64,000 nt of DNA from Pseudopelobacter sp964542535 (GCA_964542535.1 CAZIUE010000003.1:207312-271311), one strand, 5' to 3'. Shown: positions 52,010-60,704, counted from the stretch's first letter. The notes: a model not told the origin generated them from the sequence alone. Translations and numbers: made by a program.

Positions 52010-52095
52010 TCCACTTCGACAACCCCTCTATCCCCTCCCGGGGATGGTAGCTTTGCGACACAGGGTTGCCCCTGCTGTGCCCTATCGGTGACGGT
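52010..52095 (-). promoter_or_regulatory. GEMM-I-like cyclic dinucleotide riboswitch aptamer, copy A, upstream of lepB
   Basis: On the minus strand the RNA reads GCACAGCAGGGGCAACCCTG then TGTCGCAAAGCTACC, a CCATCCCC/GGGGATAG-type hairpin, and GGGGTTGTCGAAGTGG. GGGGCAAC, CGCAAAGCYACC and the closing GGGTTG are the conserved parts of the GEMM-I class, which senses c-di-GMP or, in Geobacter relatives, 3',3'-cGAMP. The terminator at 51943-51984 follows. Which ligand is bound cannot be read by eye. No gene is seen in the 496-base gap 51923-52418. Confidence 0.75.
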
Positions 52096-52339
52096 ATGTA
52101 TCTGAAACGATTCACATGATTATCAGACAATCGTAACAACAGCAATCATTTTAATGTTTTATTCTACCCGGACTGCCCCCTCTCCCACGAATCCTCCTGC
52201 CAAAGCGCGCCCGGTCCGGGCCGGACCGTCCACCGGCACCGGACACCTTCACCCTTTCATGCGCCATTGTCCGGCCGCACCAGTTGCCACACTCCCGCAC
52301 CACAAGGTAAAAGCAACCGCACAGTACAGTAATACTTCA

Positions 52340-52367
52340 TTGAAAGACGTCGGATGTCGGCTATTCT
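52340..52367 (+). promoter_or_regulatory. Probable sigma-70 promoter of the fasciclin-katG pair
   Basis: TTGAAA at 52340-52345 and TATTCT at 52362-52367, 16 bases apart, lie 51 bases before the fasciclin gene. Confidence 0.5.
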
Positions 52368-52418
52368 CTACGGGAGATACGGACCTCCCCCCACCAAGGG
52401 AGAGAAAAGGAACACGCA

Positions 52419-52847
52419 ATGGCAACCATCATGGAAACAATCGAAGCCAACGACTCACTGAACATCCTGGCCGATGCCGTCAGGAAGGCGGACTTGTCGG
52501 AAACCCTGAATACCCCCGGATCATATACCTTTTTCGCGCCCAACGACGACGCCTTCAAGAGGATGAACCTGGAGGCGATCCTGTCCGACCGGAAAAAGCT
52601 GATCTCGATCCTGCAGTACCACCTGGTGGGGGAGAAACGTGCCGCTGCGGAGTTGGACGCCAGAACCACCTTCGAGCTGGTCACCGAATCGGGCAAGAGT
52701 CTGTCGGTTTATCTGGACGAAAACGAGATCATGATCGACAACGCCCATATCGTAGAACCGGATATCCACTGCTCCAACGGGATCATCCACATCATCGACA
52801 ACATGTTTCTGCCCCAGCATTCCGGCTGGTACGAAACCACCGCCTGA
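52419..52847 (+). CDS. Fasciclin (FAS1) domain protein
   Basis: The 142-residue protein is a single FAS1 domain: LADAVRKADLSETLNTPGSYTFFAPNDDAFKRM (H1-type motif) and DIHCSNGIIHIIDNMFLP (H2-type motif). FAS1 domains mediate adhesion in secreted proteins, but there is no signal peptide here, so it is predicted cytosolic. It lies 44 bases before katG and is probably cotranscribed with it, hinting at a role during oxidative stress. Function is not established. Confidence 0.88.
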   Translation: MATIMETIEANDSLNILADAVRKADLSETLNTPGSYTFFAPNDDAFKRMNLEAILSDRKKLISILQYHLVGEKRAAAELDARTTFELVTESGKSLSVYLDENEIMIDNAHIVEPDIHCSNGIIHIIDNMFLPQHSGWYETTA

Positions 52848-52891
52848 ACCACGAACCAACGTTCAGTCCACACAATGAAAGGAGAACAGGG

Positions 52892-55087
52892 ATGAGTGAA
52901 GAGAGCACACGCACGACCGCCATACCCATGACCGGCAGGGGGGCGACCAACCGGGACTGGTGGCCGAACCAGCTGAACCTGCGGATCCTGCACCAGCATT
53001 CCGCCAAATCCAACCCCATGGGGGAGGATTTCAACTACGCGGATGAGTTCAGGAAACTGGACCTGAACGCCGTGAAGCAGGACCTCTGCGCGCTGATGAC
53101 CGATTCCCGGGAGTGGTGGCCGGCCGACTGGGGGCACTACGGCGGGCTGATGATCCGCATGGCATGGCACAGCGCCGGCACTTACCGCATGGGGGACGGA
53201 CGCGGGGGGGCGGGCTCCGGCTCCCAGCGCCTGGCGCCGCTGAACAGCTGGCCGGACAACGTGAACCTGGACAAGGCGCGCCGACTGCTCTGGCCGATCA
53301 AGCGGAAATACGGCAGGAAGCTCTCCTGGGCCGACCTGATGATCCTGGCCGGTAACTGCGCCCTGGAGTCCATGGGATTCAAAACCTTCGGTTTCGGCGG
53401 CGGCCGCGTGGATGTGTGGGAGCCGGAAGAGGACATCTACTGGGGGGCCGAGAAGGAATGGCTGGCCACCAGCGACAAGCCGGACAGCCGCTACTCCGGC
53501 GAACGGGACCTGGACAACCCCCTGGCGGCGGTGCAGATGGGGCTGATCTACGTCAACCCGGAAGGACCGGACGGCAACCCGGACCCGGTGGCTTCGGGCC
53601 GTGACGTGCGCGAGACCTTCGGCCGCATGGCCATGAACGACGAGGAGACCGTGGCTCTGGTGGCAGGGGGACACACCTTCGGCAAGTGCCATGGCGCCGG
53701 CCCGGCGACCCACGTGGGGCCCGAGCCGGAAGCTGCCCCCATGGAGGAGCAGGGACTGGGGTGGAAGAGCAGCTTCAGAAGCGGCAAGGGGGGGGACACG
53801 ATCTCCAGCGGTCTGGAGGGGGCCTGGAAGCCGAACCCCACCAGATGGGACATGGGTTATCTGAAGGTGCTGTTCAAGTACGAGTGGGAGCTGGTCAAGA
53901 GCCCGGCCGGGGCGAACCAGTGGCTGGCCAAGGACGTGGAGGAGGAGGACATGGTGGTGGACGCCCACGACCCGTCCACAAAGCGCCGGCCGATGATGAC
54001 CACGGCCGACCTCTCACTGCGCTTCGACCCGGTCTACGAGCCGATCGCCCGGCGCTACCTGGCCAACCCGGAGGAGTTCGCCGATGCCTTTGCCCGGGCC
54101 TGGTTCAAGCTGACCCACCGGGACATGGGACCCCGCTCCCGCTATCTGGGGCCGGAGGTCCCGGCAGAGGAGCTGATCTGGCAGGACCCGATCCCCGCCG
54201 TGGATCACCAGCTGATCGACGCGCACGACATCGCCTCCCTCAAGGGACAGATCCTCGCCTCAGGGCTGACAGTCTCCCAGCTGGTCTCCACCGCCTGGGC
54301 ATCGGCATCCACCTTCCGCGGCTCGGACAAACGGGGCGGCGCCAATGGCGCGCGCATCCGCCTCGCCCCCCAGAATGAGTGGCAGGTGAACCAGCCTGAG
54401 CGGCTGAAAACCGTTCTGGCGACCCTGGAAACGATCCAGGATGAGTTCAACACGTCCCAGTCCGGCGGGAAGAGGGTGTCCCTGGCCGACCTGATTGTCC
54501 TCGGCGGCTGCGCGGCCATCGAGCAGGCGGCCCATAGCGCGGGCCATGCCGTGACCGTCCCCTTCACCCCCGGGCGCGGCGATGCCTCCCCGGAGCAGAC
54601 CGACGCAGCCTCCTTCGCCGTACTGGAGCCGGTGGCCGACGGCTTCCGCAACTACCTGAAGGCCAGGTACAGCGTGCGGGCCGAAGAGCTGCTGGTGGAC
54701 AGGGCCCAGCTGCTGACCCTGACCGCCCCGGAGATGACCGTTCTCGTGGGCGGCCTGCGCGTCCTGAACGTCAACTACGAACAGCAGCCCCAGGGGGTCT
54801 TCACCACCCGGCCGGAGACGCTCACCAACGACTTCTTCGTGAACCTCCTGGACATGGGGACGCAGTGGAAGTCGACCGGCGACCCAGACCTGTTCGAGGG
54901 GTACGACCGCGCACGTAACGAACTGAAATGGATCGCCAGCAGGGTCGACCTGGTCTTCGGCTCCAACTCCCAGCTCCGTGCCCTGGCGGAGGTCTACGCC
55001 TGCCAGGACTCGGGGGAGAAATTCGTGCACGACTTTGTGGCGGCATGGAACAAGGTCATGAACCTGGACCGTTTCGACCTGGCCTGA
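52892..55087 (+). CDS. katG: Catalase-peroxidase
   Basis: The 731-residue heme enzyme breaks down hydrogen peroxide. The distal site is MIRMAWHSAGTYR (Arg, Trp, His), the covalent adduct tyrosine is in MGLIYVNPEGPDG, and the proximal heme ligand is in ALVAGGHTFGKCHG. The second, non-catalytic half with GSDKRGGANGARIRLAPQ is complete. The ATG at 52892 is preceded by GGAG. The frame is open further upstream, but that part overlaps the fasciclin gene and is not coding. It is preceded by the fasciclin gene and ended by the terminator at 55121-55156. Confidence 0.96.
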   Translation: MSEESTRTTAIPMTGRGATNRDWWPNQLNLRILHQHSAKSNPMGEDFNYADEFRKLDLNAVKQDLCALMTDSREWWPADWGHYGGLMIRMAWHSAGTYRMGDGRGGAGSGSQRLAPLNSWPDNVNLDKARRLLWPIKRKYGRKLSWADLMILAGNCALESMGFKTFGFGGGRVDVWEPEEDIYWGAEKEWLATSDKPDSRYSGERDLDNPLAAVQMGLIYVNPEGPDGNPDPVASGRDVRETFGRMAMNDEETVALVAGGHTFGKCHGAGPATHVGPEPEAAPMEEQGLGWKSSFRSGKGGDTISSGLEGAWKPNPTRWDMGYLKVLFKYEWELVKSPAGANQWLAKDVEEEDMVVDAHDPSTKRRPMMTTADLSLRFDPVYEPIARRYLANPEEFADAFARAWFKLTHRDMGPRSRYLGPEVPAEELIWQDPIPAVDHQLIDAHDIASLKGQILASGLTVSQLVSTAWASASTFRGSDKRGGANGARIRLAPQNEWQVNQPERLKTVLATLETIQDEFNTSQSGGKRVSLADLIVLGGCAAIEQAAHSAGHAVTVPFTPGRGDASPEQTDAASFAVLEPVADGFRNYLKARYSVRAEELLVDRAQLLTLTAPEMTVLVGGLRVLNVNYEQQPQGVFTTRPETLTNDFFVNLLDMGTQWKSTGDPDLFEGYDRARNELKWIASRVDLVFGSNSQLRALAEVYACQDSGEKFVHDFVAAWNKVMNLDRFDLA

Positions 55088-55120
55088 TCTCTGGGTCGGA
55101 AGAGTTCCGGCAAACCTGAG

Positions 55121-55156
55121 AAGGCGGCGTTCCGGAGTATTCCGGAACGCCGCCTT
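55121..55156. terminator. Intrinsic terminator after katG
   Basis: A 16-base perfect stem (AAGGCGGCGTTCCGGA and its complement, broken only by a 4-base loop) is followed by GCGTTTTCTCC. It separates convergent katG and glnN. Confidence 0.85.
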
Positions 55157-55201
55157 GCGTTTTCTCCTTCCCTCTGGCGCGCCCTGGCAAGCGCATACGA
55201 G

Positions 55202-55231
55202 AAGAGGAGCTCCCTGCTGGGGGCTCCTCTT
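55202..55231 (-). terminator. Hairpin after glnN
   Basis: AAGAGGAGC and GCTCCTCTT form a 9-base stem 30 bases after the glnN stop. No T-run follows on the minus strand, so it may act together with the stronger hairpin at 55121-55156. Confidence 0.5.
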
Positions 55232-55260
55232 CGTGGTTACATACTGATCGGTCGAGATGT

Positions 55261-57348
55261 TCAGAGAATGAACAGCATCTCCGCATAGGTCGGCAGAGGC
55301 CAGAAATCCGCGGAAATGATTTTCTCCAGTGCATCGCCGTCGGCTCTCAGTTCGAGCATCGTGGCGAACACGTTTTCCCTGAAGGCGTCGGCCTGCTTAT
55401 CGATGTCGGCGATGTTCAGTGCGTCATCGAGAGCCTTCTGCAGTGCTTTCACGTTCCTGTTCATGGAGGAGAGGTGGGTGGAGAGTTCTTCCAGCAGCTC
55501 CGTCTGGGCTGACACATCGATCGCGCCGGATACGGCGGCAACGGCGGAAATCGAATGGGCTACTTCGGTTGCAAAGGACGTGGCGGCGGGCATGATGCTC
55601 TGCTTGGCCATGTCGATCATGGTCAGGGCTTCGATATTGAGCGTCTTGACGTACTGCTCCACCATGATCTCGTAGCGGGAATGAAGTTCCTTCTCGGTGA
55701 AGACCTTATGGCTGACAAACAGCTCGACGGCTTCCTTCGTCACCAGTTCCTTGAGCGCCTCGGGGGTGTTGGGGATATTCGGCAGGCCACGCTTCCTGGC
55801 TTCCTCGACCCACTCGTCGGAATAGTTGTTGCCGTTGAATACGATGCGCTTGTGCTTTGTGGCGGTCTCCTGGAGGAGTTTCTGCAGATCGGCGGTGAAG
55901 TCCGTGGATCCCTCCAGTTTGTCGGCAAACTGCTTGAGCACCTCGGCAATGATGGTGTTGATGACGATGTTCGGACCCGAGATGGAGAAGGAGGAACCAA
56001 GCATCCTGAATTCGAACCTGTTACCGGTAAAGGCAAAGGGAGAGGTTCTGTTCCGGTCGGTGGTGTCCTTGGGCAGATCAGGGAGCGTGGTCACGCCGAT
56101 TTTGATTTCAGAGCCGCTTGTTGAGGTCGTGACGGAGCCCTTTTCAATCTGGCCGAGGATGTCGGCAAGCTGGTCGCCCAGGAACATGGAGATGATGGCC
56201 GGCGGCGCCTCGTTTGCGCCCAGGCGGTGATCATTACCGGCACTGGCGCAGGATGAGCGGAGAAGTCCGGCATACTCGTCCACAGCCTTGATGGTGGCCA
56301 TGAGGAAAGTCAGGAACTGCGCGTTTTCGTGGGGAGTCTTACCCGGATCCAGCAGATTCTGCCCGTCGGAGGAGCTCATGGACCAGTTGTTGTGCTTGCC
56401 GGAACCGTTAACGCCGGCAAACGGCTTTTCATGCATCAGGCAAATCATGTCATGCCTGATGGCAACGCGCTTGAGCACGTCCATAACCAGCTGGTTGTGG
56501 TCGGTGGCGATATTGGTTGTTTCGAAGATGGGTGCGACTTCGAACTGTCCGGGGGCAACCTCGTTGTGCTGGGTTTTGGCGGTAACGCCGAGCTTCCAGA
56601 GCTCGGTATTGACCTCCTTCATGTAGGAAACGACTCGTTCCTTGATGGCACCAAAATAATGATCTTCCATCTCCTGCCCCTTGGGGGGCATGGCACCGAA
56701 CAGCGTCCTGCCGGCCATCATCAGGTCAAGCCTGTCGAGAAAGAAGGACTTGTCCACCAGGAAGTATTCCTGCTCGGGTCCGACGGTTGAGGTTACCCTG
56801 GTTGCGGTCTGGTTTCCGAAGAGTCTCAGTATTCTCAGCGCCTGGGTTGAAAGCGCCTCCATGGAGCGCAGCAGCGGCGTTTTCTTGTCCAGAGCCTCGC
56901 CGGTGTAGGAACAGAAGGCGGTCGGGATGCAGAGCGTTATGGCATCGGCTTCTTCCTTCAGGAATGCGGGCGACGTGCAATCCCAGGCAGTGTATCCCCT
57001 GGCTTCGAAGGTGGCTCTCAAGCCGCCGCTGGGGAAGGAGGAGGCATCCGGCTCTCCCTTGATCAGTTCCTTGCCGGAGAAGTCCATGACGATACCGTTG
57101 TCGGTCGGGGTGATGAAAGAATCCTGCTTTTCAGCAGTGACACCGGTCATGGGCTGAAACCAGTGGGTGAAGTGGGTCGCGCCCCGTTCAACAGCCCATT
57201 CTTTCATGGCGGTCGCAACCACATCGGCAATGGACGGGTCCAGGGGCAGCCCCTCGTCGATGGTTTTTTTCAGATTCTTATAAATGGCTTTTGGCAGTCT
57301 TTCTCTCATTACATCCTGATTGAATACGTTCTGACCGAAAATTTCCAT
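55261..57348 (-). CDS. glnN: Type III glutamine synthetase
   Basis: The 695-residue enzyme matches GSIII: MEIFGQNVFNQDVMRERLP, FTHWFQPMTGVTAEKQDSF, TVGPEQEYFLVD, HNEVAPGQFEVAPIFETTN, NGSGKHNNWSMSS and VVFNGNNYSDEWVEEA-like VFNGNNYSDEWVEEARKRG. It makes glutamine from glutamate, ammonia and ATP as a dodecamer. It lacks the adenylylation tyrosine of GSI. I prefer the ATG at 57348 because AAGGAG is 10 bases upstream; the ATG at 57357 is only one base from it. A sigma-54 promoter match lies about 100 bases upstream. Confidence 0.95.
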   Translation of the reverse strand: MEIFGQNVFNQDVMRERLPKAIYKNLKKTIDEGLPLDPSIADVVATAMKEWAVERGATHFTHWFQPMTGVTAEKQDSFITPTDNGIVMDFSGKELIKGEPDASSFPSGGLRATFEARGYTAWDCTSPAFLKEEADAITLCIPTAFCSYTGEALDKKTPLLRSMEALSTQALRILRLFGNQTATRVTSTVGPEQEYFLVDKSFFLDRLDLMMAGRTLFGAMPPKGQEMEDHYFGAIKERVVSYMKEVNTELWKLGVTAKTQHNEVAPGQFEVAPIFETTNIATDHNQLVMDVLKRVAIRHDMICLMHEKPFAGVNGSGKHNNWSMSSSDGQNLLDPGKTPHENAQFLTFLMATIKAVDEYAGLLRSSCASAGNDHRLGANEAPPAIISMFLGDQLADILGQIEKGSVTTSTSGSEIKIGVTTLPDLPKDTTDRNRTSPFAFTGNRFEFRMLGSSFSISGPNIVINTIIAEVLKQFADKLEGSTDFTADLQKLLQETATKHKRIVFNGNNYSDEWVEEARKRGLPNIPNTPEALKELVTKEAVELFVSHKVFTEKELHSRYEIMVEQYVKTLNIEALTMIDMAKQSIMPAATSFATEVAHSISAVAAVSGAIDVSAQTELLEELSTHLSSMNRNVKALQKALDDALNIADIDKQADAFRENVFATMLELRADGDALEKIISADFWPLPTYAEMLFIL

Positions 57349-57449
57349 GATGTTCATGCTCCTTGTTCGTAGTGTGCGCGGAATCTATACGGCGTTCAAA
57401 CTGCGCTAAAATCGAGCAGATGTAGTGAATTACTGAAGGACAACCTAAG

Positions 57450-57466
57450 AGCAAGCACCATGCCAT
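57450..57466 (-). promoter_or_regulatory. Sigma-54 (-24/-12) promoter of glnN
   Basis: On the minus strand TGGCATGGTGCTTGCT matches the sigma-54 consensus TGGCAC-N5-TTGCW, with GG and GC exactly ten bases apart. It lies about 100 bases before glnN, so NtrC-type nitrogen control is likely. Confidence 0.75.
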
Positions 57467-57904
57467 TTCACAACACCCTTGCTAACAAAAGCCGCACCAC
57501 GATGTAGCAGCCTGTAATAGTTAGTGTAATAAATGCGCGGGCGGCCCGATTCACCGAAAACCGCATGAAATTCAGCAGTCTGTCGGGCACCAAATGCAAA
57601 CAAGTTAGGCATGGCGCACAAACTTTCAGCACCGTCTGGCTCCGCCGCCACACACGTCACCACACGCGGCGGCCGAGCACCGGTTTGCATCAGACCAACG
57701 GCGCAATCAATCCGCCAGACGCCGCTAACCAACTGTTTGTGGGATTACCGCAGGCGTGGACACCGCATCGAAACGTCGATGTCACCCCATGAACCAAAAT
57801 TCGCCGTTCATGAACCGCCTGCATTCGCGCGAAGGGGCTTTTCTGTACTCACGGGGCTTGATGGGGCGTAAAGCCGAGGCCGAGAAACACGTATGCCAAA
57901 CACA

Positions 57905-57934
57905 CAAAAAGAGGCGGGATTGCTCCCGCCTCTT
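57905..57934 (-). terminator. Intrinsic terminator of glnA
   Basis: On the minus strand AAGAGGCGGGA pairs with TCCCGCCTCTT around a 4-base loop and is followed by TTTGTGTG. It lies 22 bases after the glnA stop codon. Confidence 0.85.
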
Positions 57935-57955
57935 CTGATGCGTGCATACCGATTC

Positions 57956-59368
57956 TCAGATGTCGTAGTAGAGGGCGAATTCCAGCGGTGTCGGACGCAT
58001 GCGGATCGGATTGACCTCCGCCTCCATCTTGTACTCGATCCACTTCTCAATCACATCCGGAGTAAAGACGTCGCCCTTGAGCAAGAACTCGTGGTCTTCC
58101 TTGAGGCAGTTGAGAGCTTCTTCCAGGCTTCCCGGAGCACAGGGGATATTCTTCAGCTCTTCGGGAGAGAGACCATAGATATCCTTGTCCAGCGGCTGGC
58201 CCGGGTCGATCTTGTTTTCGATGCCGTCCAGGCCGGCCATGAGCAGGGCGGCGAAAGCAAGGTAGCCATTGCAGGAGGGGTCGGGGGTACGGTACTCGAC
58301 CCGCTTGGCCTTGGGGTTGGTGGACATCATGGGGATACGGATAGCTGCCGAACGGTTGCGGCTGGAATAGGCGATGTTTACCGGAGCCTCGAAGCCGGGT
58401 ACCAGACGCTTGTAGGAGTTGGTGGTCGGGTTGGTGATGGCGCAGAGGGCCTTGGCGTGCTTGATGATACCGCCGATGTACCAGAGCGCGGTCTGGGAGA
58501 GTCCGCCGTACTTGTCACCGGCAAACAGGTTGACACCGTCTTTCCAGATGGACACGTGGCAGTGCATGCCGGAGCCGTTGTCGCCGAAGAGCGGTTTCGG
58601 CATGAAGGTGACGGTCTTGTTGTTGCGATAGGCCACGTTCTTGATCACGTACTTGAACCATTGCAACTGGTCTGCCATGTCAACCAGCGGAGAGAAACGC
58701 ATGTCGATTTCTGCCTGACCGCCGGTGGCAACCTCGTGGTGCTGGCACTCGACCCGAATGCCGACCTTCTGGAGCTCCTGGACCATTTCGTTGCGCAGGT
58801 CGTTCTGGGAGTCTACCGGCGAGCAGGGGAAGTAGCCTTCCTTGAAGCGCGGCTTGTAGCCCAGGTTGGGGAATTCCTCGCGGCCGGTATTCCAGGCGCC
58901 CTCGGACGAATCAACGGCGTAGAAGGACTGGTTGGGGCCGGAGTCGAAGCGCACGTCGTCGAAGATGAAGAATTCTGCTTCAGGACCGAAGAAGGCGGTG
59001 TCACCCAGGCCGGTGGACTTGAGGTACATCTCTGCCTTCTTGGCGATGTTGCGCGGGTCGCGGGTGTAGTCCTCCTTGGTGATCGGATCGAAGATGTCGC
59101 AGATCAGCGAGAGGGTGGGCACGGCTACGAAAGGATCCATCTTGGCGGTGGTCGGGTCAGGGAGCAGAATCATGTCGGAAGCATGGATCGGCTGCCAGCC
59201 GCGGATGGAGGAGCCGTCGAACCCCTGACCCTCCTCGAAGGTGTCTTCGTCGAATTCGGTGATGGGCACGGAAACGTGCTGCCATGTCCCCACGAAATCC
59301 ATGAACTTGTAATCAACCATCAGCGCGCCGTTTTCCCTGGCGAATTCAACCACTTGTTTTGGGGTCAT
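57956..59368 (-). CDS. glnA: Type I glutamine synthetase
   Basis: The 470-residue enzyme is the dodecameric GSI: VDYKFMDFVGTWQH, GFDGSSIRGWQ, FGPEAEFFIFD, MHCHVSIWKDG and NPTTNSYKRLVPGFEAP. The tyrosine in DKDIYGLSPEE is in the place of the adenylylation site (NLYDLPPEE in enteric bacteria), so control by GlnE is possible. It follows glnB by 32 bases and is cotranscribed with it. With glnN it gives the cell two unrelated-size glutamine synthetases within 4 kb. Confidence 0.97.
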   Translation of the reverse strand: MTPKQVVEFARENGALMVDYKFMDFVGTWQHVSVPITEFDEDTFEEGQGFDGSSIRGWQPIHASDMILLPDPTTAKMDPFVAVPTLSLICDIFDPITKEDYTRDPRNIAKKAEMYLKSTGLGDTAFFGPEAEFFIFDDVRFDSGPNQSFYAVDSSEGAWNTGREEFPNLGYKPRFKEGYFPCSPVDSQNDLRNEMVQELQKVGIRVECQHHEVATGGQAEIDMRFSPLVDMADQLQWFKYVIKNVAYRNNKTVTFMPKPLFGDNGSGMHCHVSIWKDGVNLFAGDKYGGLSQTALWYIGGIIKHAKALCAITNPTTNSYKRLVPGFEAPVNIAYSSRNRSAAIRIPMMSTNPKAKRVEYRTPDPSCNGYLAFAALLMAGLDGIENKIDPGQPLDKDIYGLSPEELKNIPCAPGSLEEALNCLKEDHEFLLKGDVFTPDVIEKWIEYKMEAEVNPIRMRPTPLEFALYYDI

Positions 59369-59400
59369 CTTGCTCTTCTCCTTTCAGGGTATGAAAACCG

Positions 59401-59739
59401 CTACAGTGCCTCTTCTCCGGTCTCACCTGTTCTGATGCGAACAACCGCCTCGACGGGGGTGACAAAGATCTTGCCGTCGCCGATGCGGCCGGTCTTGGCC
59501 GCCTTTTCGATCGCTTCCACGACCTTGGGAAGCATGTCGTCGGACACGATGATTTCAAGTTTAATCTTGGGTATGAAGTCAACCACGTACTCGGCGCCGC
59601 GGTACAACTCGGTGTGTCCCTTCTGACGGCCGAACCCCTTGACTTCACTCACCGTAATCCCCTGGATGCCGATTTCGTTCAACGCTTCCTTGACTTCATC
59701 CAGTTTGAAAGGCTTGATTATCGCGTCTATCTTTTTCAA
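59401..59739 (-). CDS. glnB: Nitrogen regulatory PII protein, TTG start
   Basis: Reading from the TTG at 59739 gives exactly 112 residues, the normal PII length, beginning with the invariant (M)KKIDAIIKPFKLDEVKEAL. AGGA lies 7 bases upstream. The T-loop has GFGRQKGHTELYRGAEY with Tyr51, the uridylylation site. The B-loop is TGRIGDGKIFV. Upstream ATGs in frame would add a 40-residue extension that no PII has. The protein senses 2-oxoglutarate and ATP/ADP and regulates nitrogen assimilation, here together with glnA. Confidence 0.95.
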   Translation of the reverse strand: MKKIDAIIKPFKLDEVKEALNEIGIQGITVSEVKGFGRQKGHTELYRGAEYVVDFIPKIKLEIIVSDDMLPKVVEAIEKAAKTGRIGDGKIFVTPVEAVVRIRTGETGEEAL

Positions 59740-59775
59740 CGGAGTTCCTCCCATGTTCGTAGATTTGAATGGAAG

Positions 59776-59805
59776 ATTATAATGGGATCGGGAGCAAAAT
59801 TGCAA
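59776..59805 (-). promoter_or_regulatory. Sigma-70 promoter of glnB-glnA
   Basis: On the minus strand TTGCAA (59805-59800) and a perfect TATAAT (59781-59776) are 18 bases apart, 37 bases before the glnB start. Confidence 0.55.
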
Positions 59806-59830
59806 CCAACGATGGCACGCAGGGATATTC

Positions 59831-59848
59831 ATGCAAACAGGCTGCCAA
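59831..59848 (-). promoter_or_regulatory. Sigma-54 (-24/-12) promoter of glnB-glnA
   Basis: On the minus strand TTGGCAGCCTGTTTGCAT matches the consensus with TTGGCA and TTGCA in correct spacing. It lies upstream of the sigma-70 promoter, the tandem arrangement typical of nitrogen-regulated gln operons. Confidence 0.75.
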
Positions 59849-59990
59849 AACACCAGCAAAGTATATTAGCTTTGATTTCCATAAGTTGCAAAATATGACA
59901 TCAATTACGGCAGAAAAGAAGGTGGTTTCTGCCTCACTAACAGGCAGAAGAATAGACGGGATGCACTAAAATTGAGCAACGGGACACATC

Positions 59991-60704
59991 TCAGATGACG
60001 AGTTCCTTCAGTTCCTTGATGATCTCGACCTGACGCTGGTTGATGAAGTAGGCAATATGCTGCTGGGAATGTTTCTCGGGATGAAATTCGAAGATGCAGG
60101 TGAACGGCGCCTCTTCTCCGAACACATCCACAACCGTTGCGGTGACGCCGACTTCGGTGATGTCGTCACCGTTTCCCTCCGGCAGTTTCAGAAACAGGTT
60201 GACTTCGCTGCCGGGAATCAGGATGTCGCTGGAATCGAAAAGGATAGCCGACCCCCCCAGGGAGATGTCCTTAACGGCCCCAACCAGGTTCTGCCCCTCG
60301 TACATCAGTTCCGCCTGAATCCTACGATCCAGGCGCACGCGCACGAAGCGGCGCAGGCTGGAACGGATCTTGGCATAGCCGAAGCGGCAGAGAATGACTC
60401 TTTTTTTGGCACTATTGACGTAAAACGCCTCGCCGCAGATATCATCGGGAAACTCCTTCGTAGCACGGGACTGAATCATGACCGTCCGCTCCAGGTTAAT
60501 GACCTTGGCCTGGTACTCGTGCACCTGGAACTCGGCCATTTCATTCTCCACGCTGAGCAGTTTCGCATCGTAGGAGACCGGGATTTCCTTGTAATAGTTG
60601 AGCAGCGCGAAATTCTTGCCGATCATCCCCTTCAGGTACTGGACGATGACCCGTGAATCCTCCTGCTCGGTTCCCCTGACGATCTTGTCGAAATAATGCA
60701 CCAT
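59991..60704 (-). CDS. PilZ-domain c-di-GMP effector
   Basis: From the ATG at 60704 (GGGAG 8 bases upstream) the product has 237 residues. Residues about 1-115 form a YcgR-N-like beta domain. The C-terminal PilZ domain carries the c-di-GMP motif RRFVR at 118-122 and DISLGG at 146-151. It probably couples c-di-GMP level to motility or surface behaviour. It diverges from the M23 peptidase gene. The frame to 60767 overlaps the promoter of that gene and is rejected. Confidence 0.88.
   Translation of the reverse strand: MVHYFDKIVRGTEQEDSRVIVQYLKGMIGKNFALLNYYKEIPVSYDAKLLSVENEMAEFQVHEYQAKVINLERTVMIQSRATKEFPDDICGEAFYVNSAKKRVILCRFGYAKIRSSLRRFVRVRLDRRIQAELMYEGQNLVGAVKDISLGGSAILFDSSDILIPGSEVNLFLKLPEGNGDDITEVGVTATVVDVFGEEAPFTCIFEFHPEKHSQQHIAYFINQRQVEIIKELKELVI

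Larger units (their letters stand above)
57349..57955. other. Intergenic region between glnN and glnA
   Basis: The 607-base region holds the glnN sigma-54 promoter (57450-57466) and the glnA terminator (57905-57934). In between, 57500-57890 contains open frames of up to 95 codons on both strands with no recognisable motif or good ribosome site. I treat this as non-coding or decayed sequence. Confidence 0.5.

Noticed and set aside
52154..52891. 246-residue N-terminal extension of KatG
   Set aside because: The open frame overlaps the fasciclin gene in another frame and the ATG at 52892 has a clear ribosome site and the normal KatG start.
57445..57732. 95-codon minus-strand frame between glnN and glnA
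   Set aside because: No ribosome site, no recognisable motif, and it covers the sigma-54 promoter of glnN.
57600..57740. Integron attC-like sequence (GTTAGGC and CTAAC boxes)
   Set aside because: Only one box fits the core-site pattern; the partner box has the wrong first base and no integrase or cassette gene is present.
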